Of a stretch of 64,000 bases of DNA, positions 19,524 to 29,372 are shown one piece after another (within the stretch, counting starts at the first letter, position 1; the number at the start of each line of letters is the position of its first letter). This DNA is from Halioxenophilus sp033283405 (GTDB taxonomy: Bacteria > Pseudomonadota > Gammaproteobacteria > Pseudomonadales > Cellvibrionaceae). The notes beneath the pieces are model-generated. The model saw nothing but the letters and a program-made list of their open reading frames with translations. It was not told the DNA's origin and searched no databases. The translations under genes were made by a program, and so were the position numbers. The stretch is taken from contig NZ_JAWMQR010000003.1 in NCBI RefSeq assembly GCF_033283405.1, positions 62,001-126,000 of the forward strand. The letters run 5' to 3'.

Positions 19524-20235
19524 CACCAGCTACGGTCAATTGGCCGCCAACGGCCTCTGGAAAAACAACCCGGCGCTGGTGCAGCTGCTCGGCCTCTGCC
19601 CTCTGCTGGCGGTAACCGGCTCTGTGGTCAATGCCCTCGGTCTGGGGCTGGCCACCACGGTTGTACTGGCCGGCTCCAACTTGGCGGTTTCGATGATTCG
19701 CAATGCCGTCACCGATGCCATTAAGCTACCCGCTTTTGTCATGATCATCGCCTCCTTCACCACCTGTGCCGAACTGTTGATGAAGGCCTTTACCTACGAG
19801 CTCTACCAGATTCTCGGTATCTTCATTGCGCTGATTGTCACCAACTGCGCCATTCTCGGCCGGGCCGACGCCTTCGCCTGTAAAAACCGGGTGCTGCCCG
19901 CCATGGTGGATGGCTTAATGATGGGGCTCGGCTTTGCCCTGGTGCTGGTGGTGGTAGGCGCCATCCGTGAACTGCTGGGCAACGGCACCCTGTTTGCCGA
20001 TATGCACCTGTTGGTCGGCGAAATAGGTCGCAACTGGAAGATTACCGTGGTGGATAACTACCCCGGCTTTTTGGTCGCTATACTGCCACCGGGTGCCTTT
20101 CTGGTTACCGGCTTTCTTATCGCGCTGAAAAACATTATTGATGGCCGCCTGGAGGCAAGCCGTGCACAACGCCTGGCATCCGCCGGCGAGGCCAAGGTGA
20201 GTCGCCGGGTGCGCACCACCGGCCACATCGAGTAA
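19516..20235 (+). CDS. rnfE: Rnf complex membrane subunit E
   Basis: A 239-residue membrane protein homologous to RnfA, with LGLCPLLAVTGSV near residue 27 and LIVTNCAILGRADAFA near residue 107, which include the conserved cysteines. The ATG at 19516 overlaps the end of rnfG, giving the usual coupled order rnfABCDGE. In many relatives nth (endonuclease III) follows rnfE; here a 200-base gap and an unrelated HDOD gene follow. The complex links NADH and ferredoxin redox state to an ion gradient and in enterics also keeps SoxR reduced. Confidence 0.94.
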   Translation: MSNTSYGQLAANGLWKNNPALVQLLGLCPLLAVTGSVVNALGLGLATTVVLAGSNLAVSMIRNAVTDAIKLPAFVMIIASFTTCAELLMKAFTYELYQILGIFIALIVTNCAILGRADAFACKNRVLPAMVDGLMMGLGFALVLVVVGAIRELLGNGTLFADMHLLVGEIGRNWKITVVDNYPGFLVAILPPGAFLVTGFLIALKNIIDGRLEASRAQRLASAGEAKVSRRVRTTGHIE

Positions 20236-20448
20236 TCTGGCCGAAAGAGCCAAGGTTCTGACTGCCATCGGCTTGCGAAAAACGCGTCAATATAAATCCT
20301 GCATCGTGCCTGGTGGTCAACCTGCCCGTGCCCAGACGGCAAATTTGCCAAAACCTGGCTAAAACTTTGCCATTTCTCCAGCTTGGTGCACATGAAATTT
20401 TCAGATTCAACTATAATTTAGTCTCAACTAATGGGATTGGATCCGTGC

Positions 20449-21753
20449 ATGTTTCATAAGCTGTTTCAAAAAGAGAAATCAAAACCCAAAAAAGCGTCAA
20501 TACAGATGGAGGCCATCGACCTCTCAGTCTTCTCGCTTGATAAGCTCAAAGGTCTGATTCCTTTTGCCTCCTCTCCCGAATCCACCAATATCATTACCAT
20601 GAGCTTTACCGAGCTGGTCGAGTTACGTACCAGCGAACGGCTGTTCGAAGCCGGGCTCAATGATGAATGGGACTACTACCTACTGGAGGGTGAGGTTGGG
20701 CTGATCGCCTTCGATGGCCGGGAATCGGTAATTGAGGCCTCCTCCCCCAAAGCCAAAAGCCCTCTGGCCTACCTGCGGCCACGGAAATATTCAGCCGTGG
20801 TGCGCTCTAAAAACGCACTGTTTGTAAAAATCCCCCACCACGTACTCGACCTTGGCTTTCAACAGGCCAAGAGCAACCACCAGTGGGGAGCTCAGGAAGC
20901 GGTGATCATTGGTCAGGTACACCAGGAGACACTGTTCGATCGGGTGGAGCAGGAGATTCACAAAGGCACCCTGGTGGTACCCACCCTGCCCGAGGTGGCG
21001 GTTAAGGTGCGCGAAGCCTGCCAAGATAACGACAGCTCAGCAGCCACCATTACCAAAATTGTCGCCCACGATACCTCTATCTCCGCCAAGCTACTGGCGG
21101 CTTCCAACAGCCCACTCTACCGGGGCGCGGTGCCCATCAACACACTGCAGGACGCCATCGCCCGGCTCGGCCGGCAGACCACCCAACACCTGGTCTACTA
21201 CTACGCCACCAAAGAGCTGTTTGAAACTCCGATTCCCCTGCTGCGTAAGCTGTTCCAGGCCAACTGGCAACGCTCCCTGGAGCGGGCGGTAATGGCTCAC
21301 ACGCTGGCCAAATTCAGCGATTCCGAACTCAACCCCGATACCGCCTTCCTGTGCGGGTTGCTGTTTAGAATTGGTGATCTGGTGGTATTCCAGTATGTGG
21401 CCGATATTGAAGAGGAGCCCAATGAGCTGGCGAAGGTGCAGAACATTGCCGAGGCCACCTCCTCACAAATCAGTCGCCTGCTGGTGGAAGATTGGAAACT
21501 GCCAGAGGCGGTGTCAGAGGCGCTGCAGTTTGGTGGCCAATGGCGGTACACCAGCGGCCAGAAAGAGCCGGACTATGGCGAGCTGATGATCGTCACCAAC
21601 ATCCACCTGCGCATGCTGCACAACAATATGAATGGCCTGCCCGACCTCAACCAGGTACCCGCCATCAAACGCATACTGACCGAAGATTTTGCCCCCGACA
21701 CCAGTATTATTATCGAGGCCAAAAAGGCGCTGGCCGAATTTATGCGGCTTTAG
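20449..21753 (+). CDS. HDOD-domain signalling protein with an N-terminal cNMP-like domain
   Basis: A 434-residue cytosolic protein. Residues about 45-140 resemble a cyclic-nucleotide-binding fold (LFEAG...YYLLEGEVGLIAFDGRE). Residues 175-380 form an HDOD domain, including TLVVPTLPEVAVKVREAC and SAKLLAASNSPLYRG with the IARLG segment. HDOD proteins act in signalling networks often tied to c-di-GMP, stress or motility, without the HD-GYP phosphodiesterase activity. A TATAAT -10 element at 20412-20417 predicts a start near 20424, which favours the ATG at 20449 over that at 20431. It ends at a strong terminator. Confidence 0.82.
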   Translation: MFHKLFQKEKSKPKKASIQMEAIDLSVFSLDKLKGLIPFASSPESTNIITMSFTELVELRTSERLFEAGLNDEWDYYLLEGEVGLIAFDGRESVIEASSPKAKSPLAYLRPRKYSAVVRSKNALFVKIPHHVLDLGFQQAKSNHQWGAQEAVIIGQVHQETLFDRVEQEIHKGTLVVPTLPEVAVKVREACQDNDSSAATITKIVAHDTSISAKLLAASNSPLYRGAVPINTLQDAIARLGRQTTQHLVYYYATKELFETPIPLLRKLFQANWQRSLERAVMAHTLAKFSDSELNPDTAFLCGLLFRIGDLVVFQYVADIEEEPNELAKVQNIAEATSSQISRLLVEDWKLPEAVSEALQFGGQWRYTSGQKEPDYGELMIVTNIHLRMLHNNMNGLPDLNQVPAIKRILTEDFAPDTSIIIEAKKALAEFMRL

Positions 21754-21757
21754 TAAG

Positions 21758-21788
21758 CAACGCTGCCATTGCTGGCAGCGTTGTTGTC
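21758..21788 (+). terminator. Terminator after the HDOD gene
   Basis: CAACGCTGCCA (21758-21768) and TGGCAGCGTTG (21773-21783) form a perfect 11-bp stem with a TTGC loop, followed by TTGTC. It lies between convergent genes and could serve both. Confidence 0.8.
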
Positions 21789-21800
21789 ATCAAACAGATA

Positions 21801-22388
21801 CTACTTATCAAAGGTCAGTACAAAACTGACCGGTACCATCTGGCTGATGGTGCTTAAACCAGCCACTTCACGCAGTTTTTCCACTCCCGCGGCCAAACCA
21901 AAGTCTTCCGCTTTGATCATCACTGGCGTTACCGCGCTCACCACCCAATTTTTGCGGCCATGGGTAACCAGCACCTGCAAGGTGATATCCTGAGTCACAC
22001 CGTGTAGCGACAGTTGCGCTGGAATCTCTACGGTTTTACTGGACGATTTTTTAATGCTGTCCATCACCGCATTAACGTTGGCGGTAATGGTGGCGGTGGC
22101 GAATTTCTCGGTTTCAAACAACATGGAGCGCATGCGCTGATCGCGCACCTCAATGCCGGTGGCAACACTGATCAGATCGATCGAGACAGTCGCCACACCG
22201 GCCTTGTCGATACTGCCACTGAGGCCGGTAAAGCGATGCACCTCGGTAATGGCGCCATTCTTGGTGGTAATGAAGGTCAGGCTGGAGCGTTCGCTATCGA
22301 GGGCCATATCCGCCCACACACCACTGCTGAACAACGCAACCATCACCAGGGCCAAACTGGCAAACATACGGCGGCTGATACTTTTCAT
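21801..22388 (-). CDS. YceI family periplasmic lipid-binding-like protein
   Basis: A 195-residue exported protein with a signal peptide (residues 1-26, cleavage near GVWADM). It keeps the YceI lipocalin-like pattern, including SSLTFITTKNG near residue 35, the VRDQRMRSMLFETEKFATATI strand pair and LSLHGVTQDITL near residue 128. YceI proteins bind isoprenoid or fatty-amide ligands, and their cellular role is mostly unclear. It is a single gene, convergent with the HDOD gene and divergent from the TonB receptor gene. Confidence 0.9.
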   Translation of the reverse strand: MKSISRRMFASLALVMVALFSSGVWADMALDSERSSLTFITTKNGAITEVHRFTGLSGSIDKAGVATVSIDLISVATGIEVRDQRMRSMLFETEKFATATITANVNAVMDSIKKSSSKTVEIPAQLSLHGVTQDITLQVLVTHGRKNWVVSAVTPVMIKAEDFGLAAGVEKLREVAGLSTISQMVPVSFVLTFDK

Positions 22389-22437
22389 AATTCTCTTCCT
22401 ATCGTCTGAAAACTGATTACCGATGAGCCGGCCGGCT

Positions 22438-22586
22438 GTCGTTGCAACCGCTTAAGTGGCATTCCCTTAAGTGGCAACCTCACACAACTGGGCAGCGACT
22501 CCCATCCAACGCCGGCGCTGAAACCTGCGGGCGGCGAATATGAAACTTGCGGGCGACCACTCTGCCACCAAGTGGCGTCGTTGCAA
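22438..22586. repeat. Cluster of short direct repeats between yceI and the TonB receptor gene
   Basis: The 328-base intergenic stretch (22389-22716) carries three kinds of direct repeat. CTTAAGTGGC occurs at 22451 and 22466 (15-base period). TGAAAC(C/T)TGCGGGCG occurs at 22519 and 22541 (22-base period, about two helical turns). GTCGTTGCAA occurs at 22438 and 22577. The spacing looks like an operator region for the divergent genes, but no known regulator box is matched. Confidence 0.45.
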
Positions 22587-22716
22587 AGCGGTAGCGACCC
22601 TAGGATCGAAAAATAGCCCGAGAGTTTCCCCAGGCCGGCTATTTCGCTGTCTTAATCCTGTAGCAATTGCATTGCACATTAGCGGAGTTTTTACTCTGCT
22701 ATGGCTGCATTTCGTT

Positions 22717-24978
22717 ATGATATTGAAACCCAACCTGCTGGCCACCGTAATCGCCGGCGGCCTGCTCACCACCACTCCCTCGTGGGCACAAACCAATCAC
22801 CCAAGCAACGCTATCGAAGAGGTTTTGGTTACCGCTCAAAAGCGTTCACAAAACATACTGGATGTCCCCCTTACCATCTCCTCGCTCTCCGGCGACACGC
22901 TGCAAACCTTGGGTATCAACCAATTTGATGAAATATCTGAATTGATACCTGGGCTGGTGGTGCAGCAGCAGAGCATCAACAACAACGGCTATGTTATCCG
23001 CGGCATCACCTCCGATGACGGTAGTGCGCCCAGTGCCGCGCGGGTGTCTGTCTATTTAAATGGCGTTGATGTGTCCCGTTCCCGTGGCTCCTATTTTGAA
23101 CCCTACGACATGGAACGGGTGGAGGTGGTAAAAGGGCCGCAGGCAACGCTGTTTGGTACCGCCGCCTCGATCGGTGCCATCAGCTTTATCACCAATAAAC
23201 CTCAGAGAGAGTTTGCCGCAGAACTCCACTCCAGCGCCGGTAACTACGGTCTGTTTGAGGTGGGCGGCTTTATTACCGGGGGCAGCGATTGGCTGCAGGG
23301 ACGCCTCGCCTTTTTAAGCCGCGAGCGCGATGGCTATGTTAAAAACCGCTCCTCGGAGGCGGATCTCAACGGTTTTGAGCGCACCGCCATACGCCCCGGT
23401 CTACGCTTTACCCCCAACGATCAATTCACGCTCGACCTGATCTACAACTACGAGAAGGCCGACGACCCCGGCACCGCCTTCTCCAGCCACGACGCCCTGT
23501 TTACCGATCAATTGGCTCTGAGCGTACCCAATGAAAGCAACCTGGGCATGGCCAATGTTGGCGTCGAACGCGAAACCAACGATCTCAACCTGACCAGCCA
23601 ATGGCAAATTAATGCACAGTGGCAACTCACCTACATCGGCGCCTACCGCGACCACGACTCCCTGGAGGCCTTCGATGCCGATGGCACCGCTTACGAATTT
23701 CTCAACTTTGCCGAGCAAGCCGATGGTAGACAGAACAGCCATGAGCTGCGGGTGAATTTCAGCGGCGATCGTGTCACTGGTTTCGCCGGGCTCAGCCATT
23801 TTTCCGAGCAGGCCAAACAGACCGTGCCCTTTACCACCGAAGAGGGGCTCTTTTTAAGTTGTATCGGCCAAGCAGCGGTTCTGGGAATTACACAGTGTGA
23901 TCCCGGTACCACCCAGTTTGTTACCACGCTGATACCCGCACTGCCGGTGCAAAATGCTATCCCCTACCAATCCTATTACCGCAATGGTGCCGACAACCAG
24001 GCAGAGTCGCTCTTTGCCGATGCCACCCTGGCTATCAGTGATAGAGTGGAGCTCACCTTGGGGGCTCGCTACGTGGATGAAAAACGCCGCTCCAGCTATG
24101 CCTCTGATGTTCCGCCCTCATTTTTTGCCACTCTGCTGACCGGCCAACCCACCGACCTTTTTGGCGGCGGTATCTATAACACCAGCGGCACCAAATTAAA
24201 CGATGAGTTGACTAATAGCTCCCTACTGCCACGCGCCAATTTGCGCTGGCAGATTACGCCTCAACTCAATGGCTACGCCACCATCGCCAAAGGTGAACGC
24301 GCCGAAGTATTGGAACTCGCCAGCGGCTCAGCCGCTATCACCCCAGCGGAAAAAATAACCAACTACGAAATTGGCCTGAAAGGCAGTAACACCACCAACT
24401 CCATCAATTATTCTCTGGCGCTCTTCTATCAGGACTACCAAAACTTCCAGGTTAACGTCATCGACGAGGCGACCGGCCTGCTGCACTCGGAAAATGCCGG
24501 CAACGCCACCAACAACGGCTTTGAGGCAGAGATCACCTGGCTCGCCAACCACTACTTCACGGTTATCGCCAACTTGGCGTTGATCGATGCCGGCATCGAC
24601 GACGATGCCAGTAATGGCGAATTTGCCGGCAATCAATTCCGACTGCAGCCCGAAACCAGTGGCGCCCTGGCGTTGCTGTGGCACTACCCCATCGCCAACA
24701 ACCTGGAGCTCAACGGCAGCGCCAACTACAGCTACCGCTCGGAAGTTTATTTCGATATCGAAAATAACTTTAAAGAGAGTGCGGTCGGCCTGCTCGACCT
24801 GCGCCTGGGCATGGCCACCCAGGATGGTAACTGGTCGGCCGCACTGTTTATCGATAACGCCACCGATGAGGAGTACATCATCGACGCCGGCAACACCGGA
24901 AACGCCTTTGGTTTCGCCACCTATATTGAAGGCGCTCCGCTGATGTACGGCCTGGAGCTGCGCAAGCACTTCCAGTAA
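22717..24978 (+). CDS. TonB-dependent outer-membrane receptor
   Basis: A 753-residue receptor with a signal peptide (residues 1-26, ending SWAQ), a plug domain opening IEEVLVTAQKRSQ (residues 34-160) and a C-terminal beta barrel ending YGLELRKHFQ. The plug has the conserved YVIRGI and VEVVKGPQATLFG stretches. I start it at the ATG at 22717 because the signal peptide then lies at the N-terminus; 59 upstream in-frame residues look non-coding. The sequence belongs to the broad siderophore/nutrient group often given general names. The neighbouring PhoD gene 76 bases on suggests a phosphorus-containing substrate, which is inference. Confidence 0.88.
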   Translation: MILKPNLLATVIAGGLLTTTPSWAQTNHPSNAIEEVLVTAQKRSQNILDVPLTISSLSGDTLQTLGINQFDEISELIPGLVVQQQSINNNGYVIRGITSDDGSAPSAARVSVYLNGVDVSRSRGSYFEPYDMERVEVVKGPQATLFGTAASIGAISFITNKPQREFAAELHSSAGNYGLFEVGGFITGGSDWLQGRLAFLSRERDGYVKNRSSEADLNGFERTAIRPGLRFTPNDQFTLDLIYNYEKADDPGTAFSSHDALFTDQLALSVPNESNLGMANVGVERETNDLNLTSQWQINAQWQLTYIGAYRDHDSLEAFDADGTAYEFLNFAEQADGRQNSHELRVNFSGDRVTGFAGLSHFSEQAKQTVPFTTEEGLFLSCIGQAAVLGITQCDPGTTQFVTTLIPALPVQNAIPYQSYYRNGADNQAESLFADATLAISDRVELTLGARYVDEKRRSSYASDVPPSFFATLLTGQPTDLFGGGIYNTSGTKLNDELTNSSLLPRANLRWQITPQLNGYATIAKGERAEVLELASGSAAITPAEKITNYEIGLKGSNTTNSINYSLALFYQDYQNFQVNVIDEATGLLHSENAGNATNNGFEAEITWLANHYFTVIANLALIDAGIDDDASNGEFAGNQFRLQPETSGALALLWHYPIANNLELNGSANYSYRSEVYFDIENNFKESAVGLLDLRLGMATQDGNWSAALFIDNATDEEYIIDAGNTGNAFGFATYIEGAPLMYGLELRKHFQ

Positions 24979-25054
24979 TCAATCGCAAAAATAAAATCTC
25001 TCGCACTCTGTAACACAGGTGAACGCGGTGAGAAACAGAGGAATAGGAGTCAGT

Positions 25055-26923
25055 ATGAAGAGCCTGAATCGACGGCAGTTTATTGGTCATTTAGGTGCCG
25101 TAGCCGGCAGCGCGACCCTGCTGAACGGCTGCGCGGTAGCCACCGGCAGCAGCAGTGCAGCCGGTTTTGAACACGGTGTCGCCAGCGGTGACCCACTGCA
25201 GGATAGCGTCATTCTTTGGACGCGTATCACCGCCAATGCGAAACAGCCACAGGAGGCGTTCAAGGTGCAGTGGCGCCTGGCCGAGGATGCAGAATTCAAA
25301 CGTGTGGTGAACAGCGGCGCGGCCAGTACCTCAGCGGCGCGGGACTATACAGTGAAGGTGGATGTCGCAGGCCTTGAGCCCGATACAACCTATTACTACC
25401 AATTCCAACTGGGCCACGAAAAAAGCCCGCTTGGCCGCACGCGCACACTGCCCATCGGCGACATCGAGCAAACCCGCCTGGCAGTGGTCTCCTGTTCCAA
25501 CTTCGGCTACGGCTATTTTAATGTCTACCGGGAGATCGCCCAGCAGGATGAGCTGACGGCGGTGCTGCATCTGGGCGATTACATTTACGAATACAACAAC
25601 GAGGGCTACTCGGATCACAGCCTCGCCGCCGGCGAACGGCGGCTGCAGCCAGAACACGAAATTATCGCCCTGGACGATTACCGGGCCCGCTACAGCCTCT
25701 ATCGCCGCGACCCGGACCTGCAGGCCGCCCACGCCCAACACCCGTTTATCTGTGTGTGGGATGATCACGAGCTGGCCAACGACGCCTACATGACCGGCGC
25801 CGAAAATCATCAGCCCGAAAGCGAGGGTGACTGGCAACAACGCAAGGCCGCCGCCATTCAAGCCTACCGGGAGTGGCTACCCATTCGCGACTACCAGGAT
25901 GCCAGCAATCCGGCACTCACCTACCGCAGCTTCCAGATTGGCAACCTGGTGAGCCTCTATATGCTCGATACCCGCATTATTGGCCGCAGCCAGCAGTTTG
26001 ATTACCAGGCCGATATGATCTGGCAGCAGATAGCCTTTGACACCTCCCAACTGGCCACCACCGGCAAGGCAACAGCACTACTTGAGGCCGGCGCACTGGC
26101 CAAACTCAAGCCCGAGCAGATTCAATGGCTGACAGTACCGTTTGATCTGCGCCAGCAGCCACCAAAGCCCCTGCTCGATTGGCAACAACTGCAAACCCTC
26201 GACCCACACAACCTGCCCGAGGGCTTTGCTTTTTTACCCGATGTCGAACAGGTACGCGCCAAGCTGCTGAATGATCCCGACCGCCAGCTACTGGGACTAA
26301 CCCAGGAGGCCTGGCTGAGTGACGAGCTGCAGAAAAACAGCCACTCAACCTGGCAGATATTGGGCCAGCAGATCATTACCGGGGAGGTGAAATCTCCCGA
26401 AATTCGCGACCTGATGGCTACCAGTGAAGGCAAGTTGCCAGAGTACATCAACGGCATAGTGATGCTTGGCCAGTTGGGGCTGCCCTTCAACAGCGACGCC
26501 TGGGACGGTTACAACGCCTGCCGGCAGCGCTACCTACAGCTGTTAAAACACCACGCACGCAACCCTATCTCACTGGCCGGGGATTCTCACAACGCCTGGG
26601 CGTTTGAGTTAACCCCCGATGGCGAATCCACGCCCGTGGCCGTGGAGTTTGCCACCACCAGCGTCACCTCCCCCGGCATGGAGTCCTACCTGGCCAACAG
26701 CAACCCAGAGGAGCTCTCCCGTCGCTTGGTGGATTTCAATAAGGGTATGCGCTACCAGGACAGCTACCAGCGCGGCTGGATGTTGATTACCGCCACCCGC
26801 GACCACTGTCAGAGCCAGTGGCACTATGTGAGCACGGTTAAATCAAAACAGTATCAGGCGATCACCGGCCCCACCTGGCAGGTCACTAGCGGCACGCATA
26901 CCCTGCAGGAGGTAGTCAGTTAA
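25055..26923 (+). CDS. phoD: PhoD-like alkaline phosphatase/phosphodiesterase, Tat-exported
   Basis: A 622-residue protein. The N-terminus has a twin-arginine motif (LNRRQFIG) and a lipobox-like LLNGCA near residue 25. The PhoD-type N-terminal domain has FEHGVASGDP near residue 39 and ILWTRI, followed by the metallophosphatase domain with HLGDYIYEY, VWDDHELANDA and SLAGDSHNAW, which supply the metal ligands. PhoD enzymes cleave phosphate mono- and diesters in the periplasm or outside the cell, using Ca and Fe. AGGAGT lies 6 bases before the ATG. It probably forms an operon with the preceding TonB receptor gene. Confidence 0.9.
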   Translation: MKSLNRRQFIGHLGAVAGSATLLNGCAVATGSSSAAGFEHGVASGDPLQDSVILWTRITANAKQPQEAFKVQWRLAEDAEFKRVVNSGAASTSAARDYTVKVDVAGLEPDTTYYYQFQLGHEKSPLGRTRTLPIGDIEQTRLAVVSCSNFGYGYFNVYREIAQQDELTAVLHLGDYIYEYNNEGYSDHSLAAGERRLQPEHEIIALDDYRARYSLYRRDPDLQAAHAQHPFICVWDDHELANDAYMTGAENHQPESEGDWQQRKAAAIQAYREWLPIRDYQDASNPALTYRSFQIGNLVSLYMLDTRIIGRSQQFDYQADMIWQQIAFDTSQLATTGKATALLEAGALAKLKPEQIQWLTVPFDLRQQPPKPLLDWQQLQTLDPHNLPEGFAFLPDVEQVRAKLLNDPDRQLLGLTQEAWLSDELQKNSHSTWQILGQQIITGEVKSPEIRDLMATSEGKLPEYINGIVMLGQLGLPFNSDAWDGYNACRQRYLQLLKHHARNPISLAGDSHNAWAFELTPDGESTPVAVEFATTSVTSPGMESYLANSNPEELSRRLVDFNKGMRYQDSYQRGWMLITATRDHCQSQWHYVSTVKSKQYQAITGPTWQVTSGTHTLQEVVS

Positions 26924-26936
26924 AGGCCAATAACAA

Positions 26937-27016
26937 GCGCAAGTAAAAAAAGAGTGAGTGAAAGAGAGACGGTGAAAAAGAAATTGTGAAAGAGGAAGTG
27001 CGAAAGCGGAAGTGCG
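26937..27016. repeat. Purine-rich imperfect repeat tract
   Basis: The intergenic stretch after phoD is almost all purine on the plus strand, with repeated GAAAGAG/GTGAAA units and two copies of GGAAGTGCG at 26994 and 27008 (14-base period). No gene is supported here. Confidence 0.5.
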
Positions 27017-27070
27017 TAAGATAAAAGCCAGAAATAAAAAATAACAAAAAGTAGCACCACCTGAAAAAGA

Positions 27071-27092
27071 AAAGCCCGGCATGCCGGGCTTT
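27071..27092. terminator. Bidirectional terminator between phoD and the decarboxylase gene
   Basis: AAAGCCCGGCA and TGCCGGGCTTT form a perfect 22-base palindrome flanked by TTGTTTTT on the plus side and an A-rich stretch that reads as a T-tract on the minus strand. It can end both convergent transcripts. Confidence 0.88.
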
Positions 27093-27131
27093 GTTTTTGG
27101 CGTAACAGCCACTGGCCAATGCCAGTAACGG

Positions 27132-29372
27132 TCAATCGCGCACACAGTCGATGTGGTAACTCACCTTGCCATTTTTCACATCTTTTACCAGGCCGTGAAT
27201 ATCAGTTTCAAAACCGGGGAACTGCTCGTTGAAGGTACGCGCAAAACGCAGATACTCAACAATGGTTTTATTAAACCGCTCACCCGGAATCAACAATGGG
27301 ATACCCGGCGGATAAGGGGTAACCAGCATGGCGGTGATGCGCCCTTCCAACTCATCAATGGCAACCCGTTCAATTTCCCGGTGGGCCATTTTCGACCAGG
27401 CATCGGTGGGCCGCATGGCTGGTGTTAAATCACTCAGGTACATCTCAGTGGTTAGCCGGGCCACATCGTGCTGGGCGTAGACGGCGTGAATCTGGTTACA
27501 GAGATCCTTCAGGCCCATACCCTCATAGCGCGGGTGCTTGGCGAGAAACTCCGGCATACAACGCCACAACTGCATGTTGGTATCGTAGCAATCTTTAAAT
27601 TGCTGCAACTCGGTGACCAGTGTGTTCCAACGGCCCTTGGTAATGCCGATGGTAAACATAATGAAGAAGGAGTAGAGGCCGCACTTCTCGACAATAATGC
27701 CGTGCTCGCTCAGGTATTTGGTCAGAATACCGGCGGGGATGCCCTCCTCGGCAAACTCACCATCGACATCCAGCCCCGGGGTAATAACGGTCGCCTTGAT
27801 TGGGTCGAGCATATTGAAACCTTCAGCCAAATTGCCGAAGCCGTGCCAGCGCTCATTGGCTTTTAAGGTCCAGTCATCGCGTGCGCCCATCCCCTCCTCG
27901 GCGATGTAGTCCGGGCCCCACACCTTAAACCACCAGTCGGTGCCCCACTCTTCGTCCACCTTGCGCATGGCCCGCCGGAACTCCATCGCCTCGGCAATGG
28001 ACTCCTCCACCAGAGCGGTGCCACCGGGTGGCTCCATCATGGCCGCGGCCACATCACAGGAGGCGATAATCGCGTACTGGGGCGAGGTGGAGGTGTGCAT
28101 TAAATAGGCCTCGTTAAAGAGGTCTTTATCCAGCTGGCGACTGTTGGAGTCCTGCACCAGAATCTGCGACGCCTGGGAGATACCGGCCAACAGCTTGTGT
28201 GTACTTTGCGTGGCAAAAATCAGCGACTCGTCGCAGCGTTTGCGATCTTCGCCAATGGCGTGGTAGTCACCATAAAATTCGTGAAAGGCGGCATGGGGCA
28301 GCCACGCCTCATCAAAGTGGAGGGTGTCGATCTTGCCATCGAGCTCCTCTTTAATCTCCTCCACGTTATAGAGCACACCATCGTAGGTACTCTGGGTAAT
28401 GGTCAACACCCGTGGCTTGGCAGTTTTATCGGTGATAAAGGGGTTCTTATCAATTTTGGCCTTGATGTTTTCCCACTTGAACTCGCTTTTGGGAATCGGG
28501 CCGATAATGCCGAAGTTATTGCGCGTGGGCATCAGGAAAACGGGAATGGCACCGGTCATGATAATGGAGTGCAAAATCGATTTATGGCAGTTGCGATCCA
28601 CCACCACAATATCCCCCGGCGCCACCGTGGAGTTCCAGACAATCTTGTTGGAAGTGGAGGTGCCATTGGTCACAAAAAAGAGGTGATCGGAATGAAAAAT
28701 GCGCGCCGCGTTGCGCTCACTGGCCGCTACCGGCCCGGTGTGATCCAGTAACTGACCCAACTCGTCCACCGCGTTGCAAACGTCGGCCCGCAGCATGTTC
28801 TCGCCAAAAAACTGGTGGAACATATGCCCGACCGGGCTCTTCAGAAAAGCGACGCCACCGGAGTGCCCCGGGCAGTGCCAGGAGTAGGAGCCATCGGCGG
28901 CGTAGTGAACCAGCGCCCGGAAGAAAGGCGGCGCCAGGGTATCCATGTAAGCTTTGGCTTCGCGCACCACATAGCGGGCGATAAACTCCGGCGTATCTTC
29001 AAACATATGAATAAAGCCGTGCAGCTCTCGCAGAATGTCATTAGGGATGTGGCGGGAGGTGCGGGTTTCGCCGTAGAGGAAGATGGGGATATCGGGATTG
29101 CGGTGGCGCAGCTCCGCCACAAACGCCCGCAGTTGCGCCAACGTGGTCTCGGCCTGGCCATCATTAAACTCTTCGTCGTCGATACTTAATATAAAACAGG
29201 AGGCCCGGCTCTGCTGCTGCACAAAGGAGGTCAGATCACCATAGCTGGTTACCCCCAGCACTTCGATACCCTGGTCCTCAATGGGTTTTACCAGCGACCG
29301 AATACCCAGGCCAGAGGTGTTTTCGGAACGAAAATCTTCGTCGATGATAATGATCGGAAATTGAAAGCGCAC
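27132..29372 (-). CDS. Orn/Lys/Arg decarboxylase (PLP-dependent, fold type I)
   Basis: A 746-residue enzyme with an N-terminal response-regulator-like wing domain (residues 1-130). The PLP domain contains the Schiff-base lysine in ATQSTHKLLAG near residue 400, with HFDEAW upstream, and a C-terminal domain follows. It matches the inducible basic amino-acid decarboxylases (LdcA, AdiA, CadA group) that form agmatine or cadaverine. I cannot assign arginine or lysine from sequence alone. The start is a GTG at 29372 with GAGG 6 bases upstream. It is transcribed alone and divergently from the nucleosidase pair. Confidence 0.88.
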   Translation of the reverse strand: MRFQFPIIIIDEDFRSENTSGLGIRSLVKPIEDQGIEVLGVTSYGDLTSFVQQQSRASCFILSIDDEEFNDGQAETTLAQLRAFVAELRHRNPDIPIFLYGETRTSRHIPNDILRELHGFIHMFEDTPEFIARYVVREAKAYMDTLAPPFFRALVHYAADGSYSWHCPGHSGGVAFLKSPVGHMFHQFFGENMLRADVCNAVDELGQLLDHTGPVAASERNAARIFHSDHLFFVTNGTSTSNKIVWNSTVAPGDIVVVDRNCHKSILHSIIMTGAIPVFLMPTRNNFGIIGPIPKSEFKWENIKAKIDKNPFITDKTAKPRVLTITQSTYDGVLYNVEEIKEELDGKIDTLHFDEAWLPHAAFHEFYGDYHAIGEDRKRCDESLIFATQSTHKLLAGISQASQILVQDSNSRQLDKDLFNEAYLMHTSTSPQYAIIASCDVAAAMMEPPGGTALVEESIAEAMEFRRAMRKVDEEWGTDWWFKVWGPDYIAEEGMGARDDWTLKANERWHGFGNLAEGFNMLDPIKATVITPGLDVDGEFAEEGIPAGILTKYLSEHGIIVEKCGLYSFFIMFTIGITKGRWNTLVTELQQFKDCYDTNMQLWRCMPEFLAKHPRYEGMGLKDLCNQIHAVYAQHDVARLTTEMYLSDLTPAMRPTDAWSKMAHREIERVAIDELEGRITAMLVTPYPPGIPLLIPGERFNKTIVEYLRFARTFNEQFPGFETDIHGLVKDVKNGKVSYHIDCVRD

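Noticed and set aside
26916..27145. Hydrophobic open frames on the minus strand after phoD
   Set aside because: Phe/Ser/Leu-rich products of a purine-rich repeat tract, crossing a terminator palindrome.
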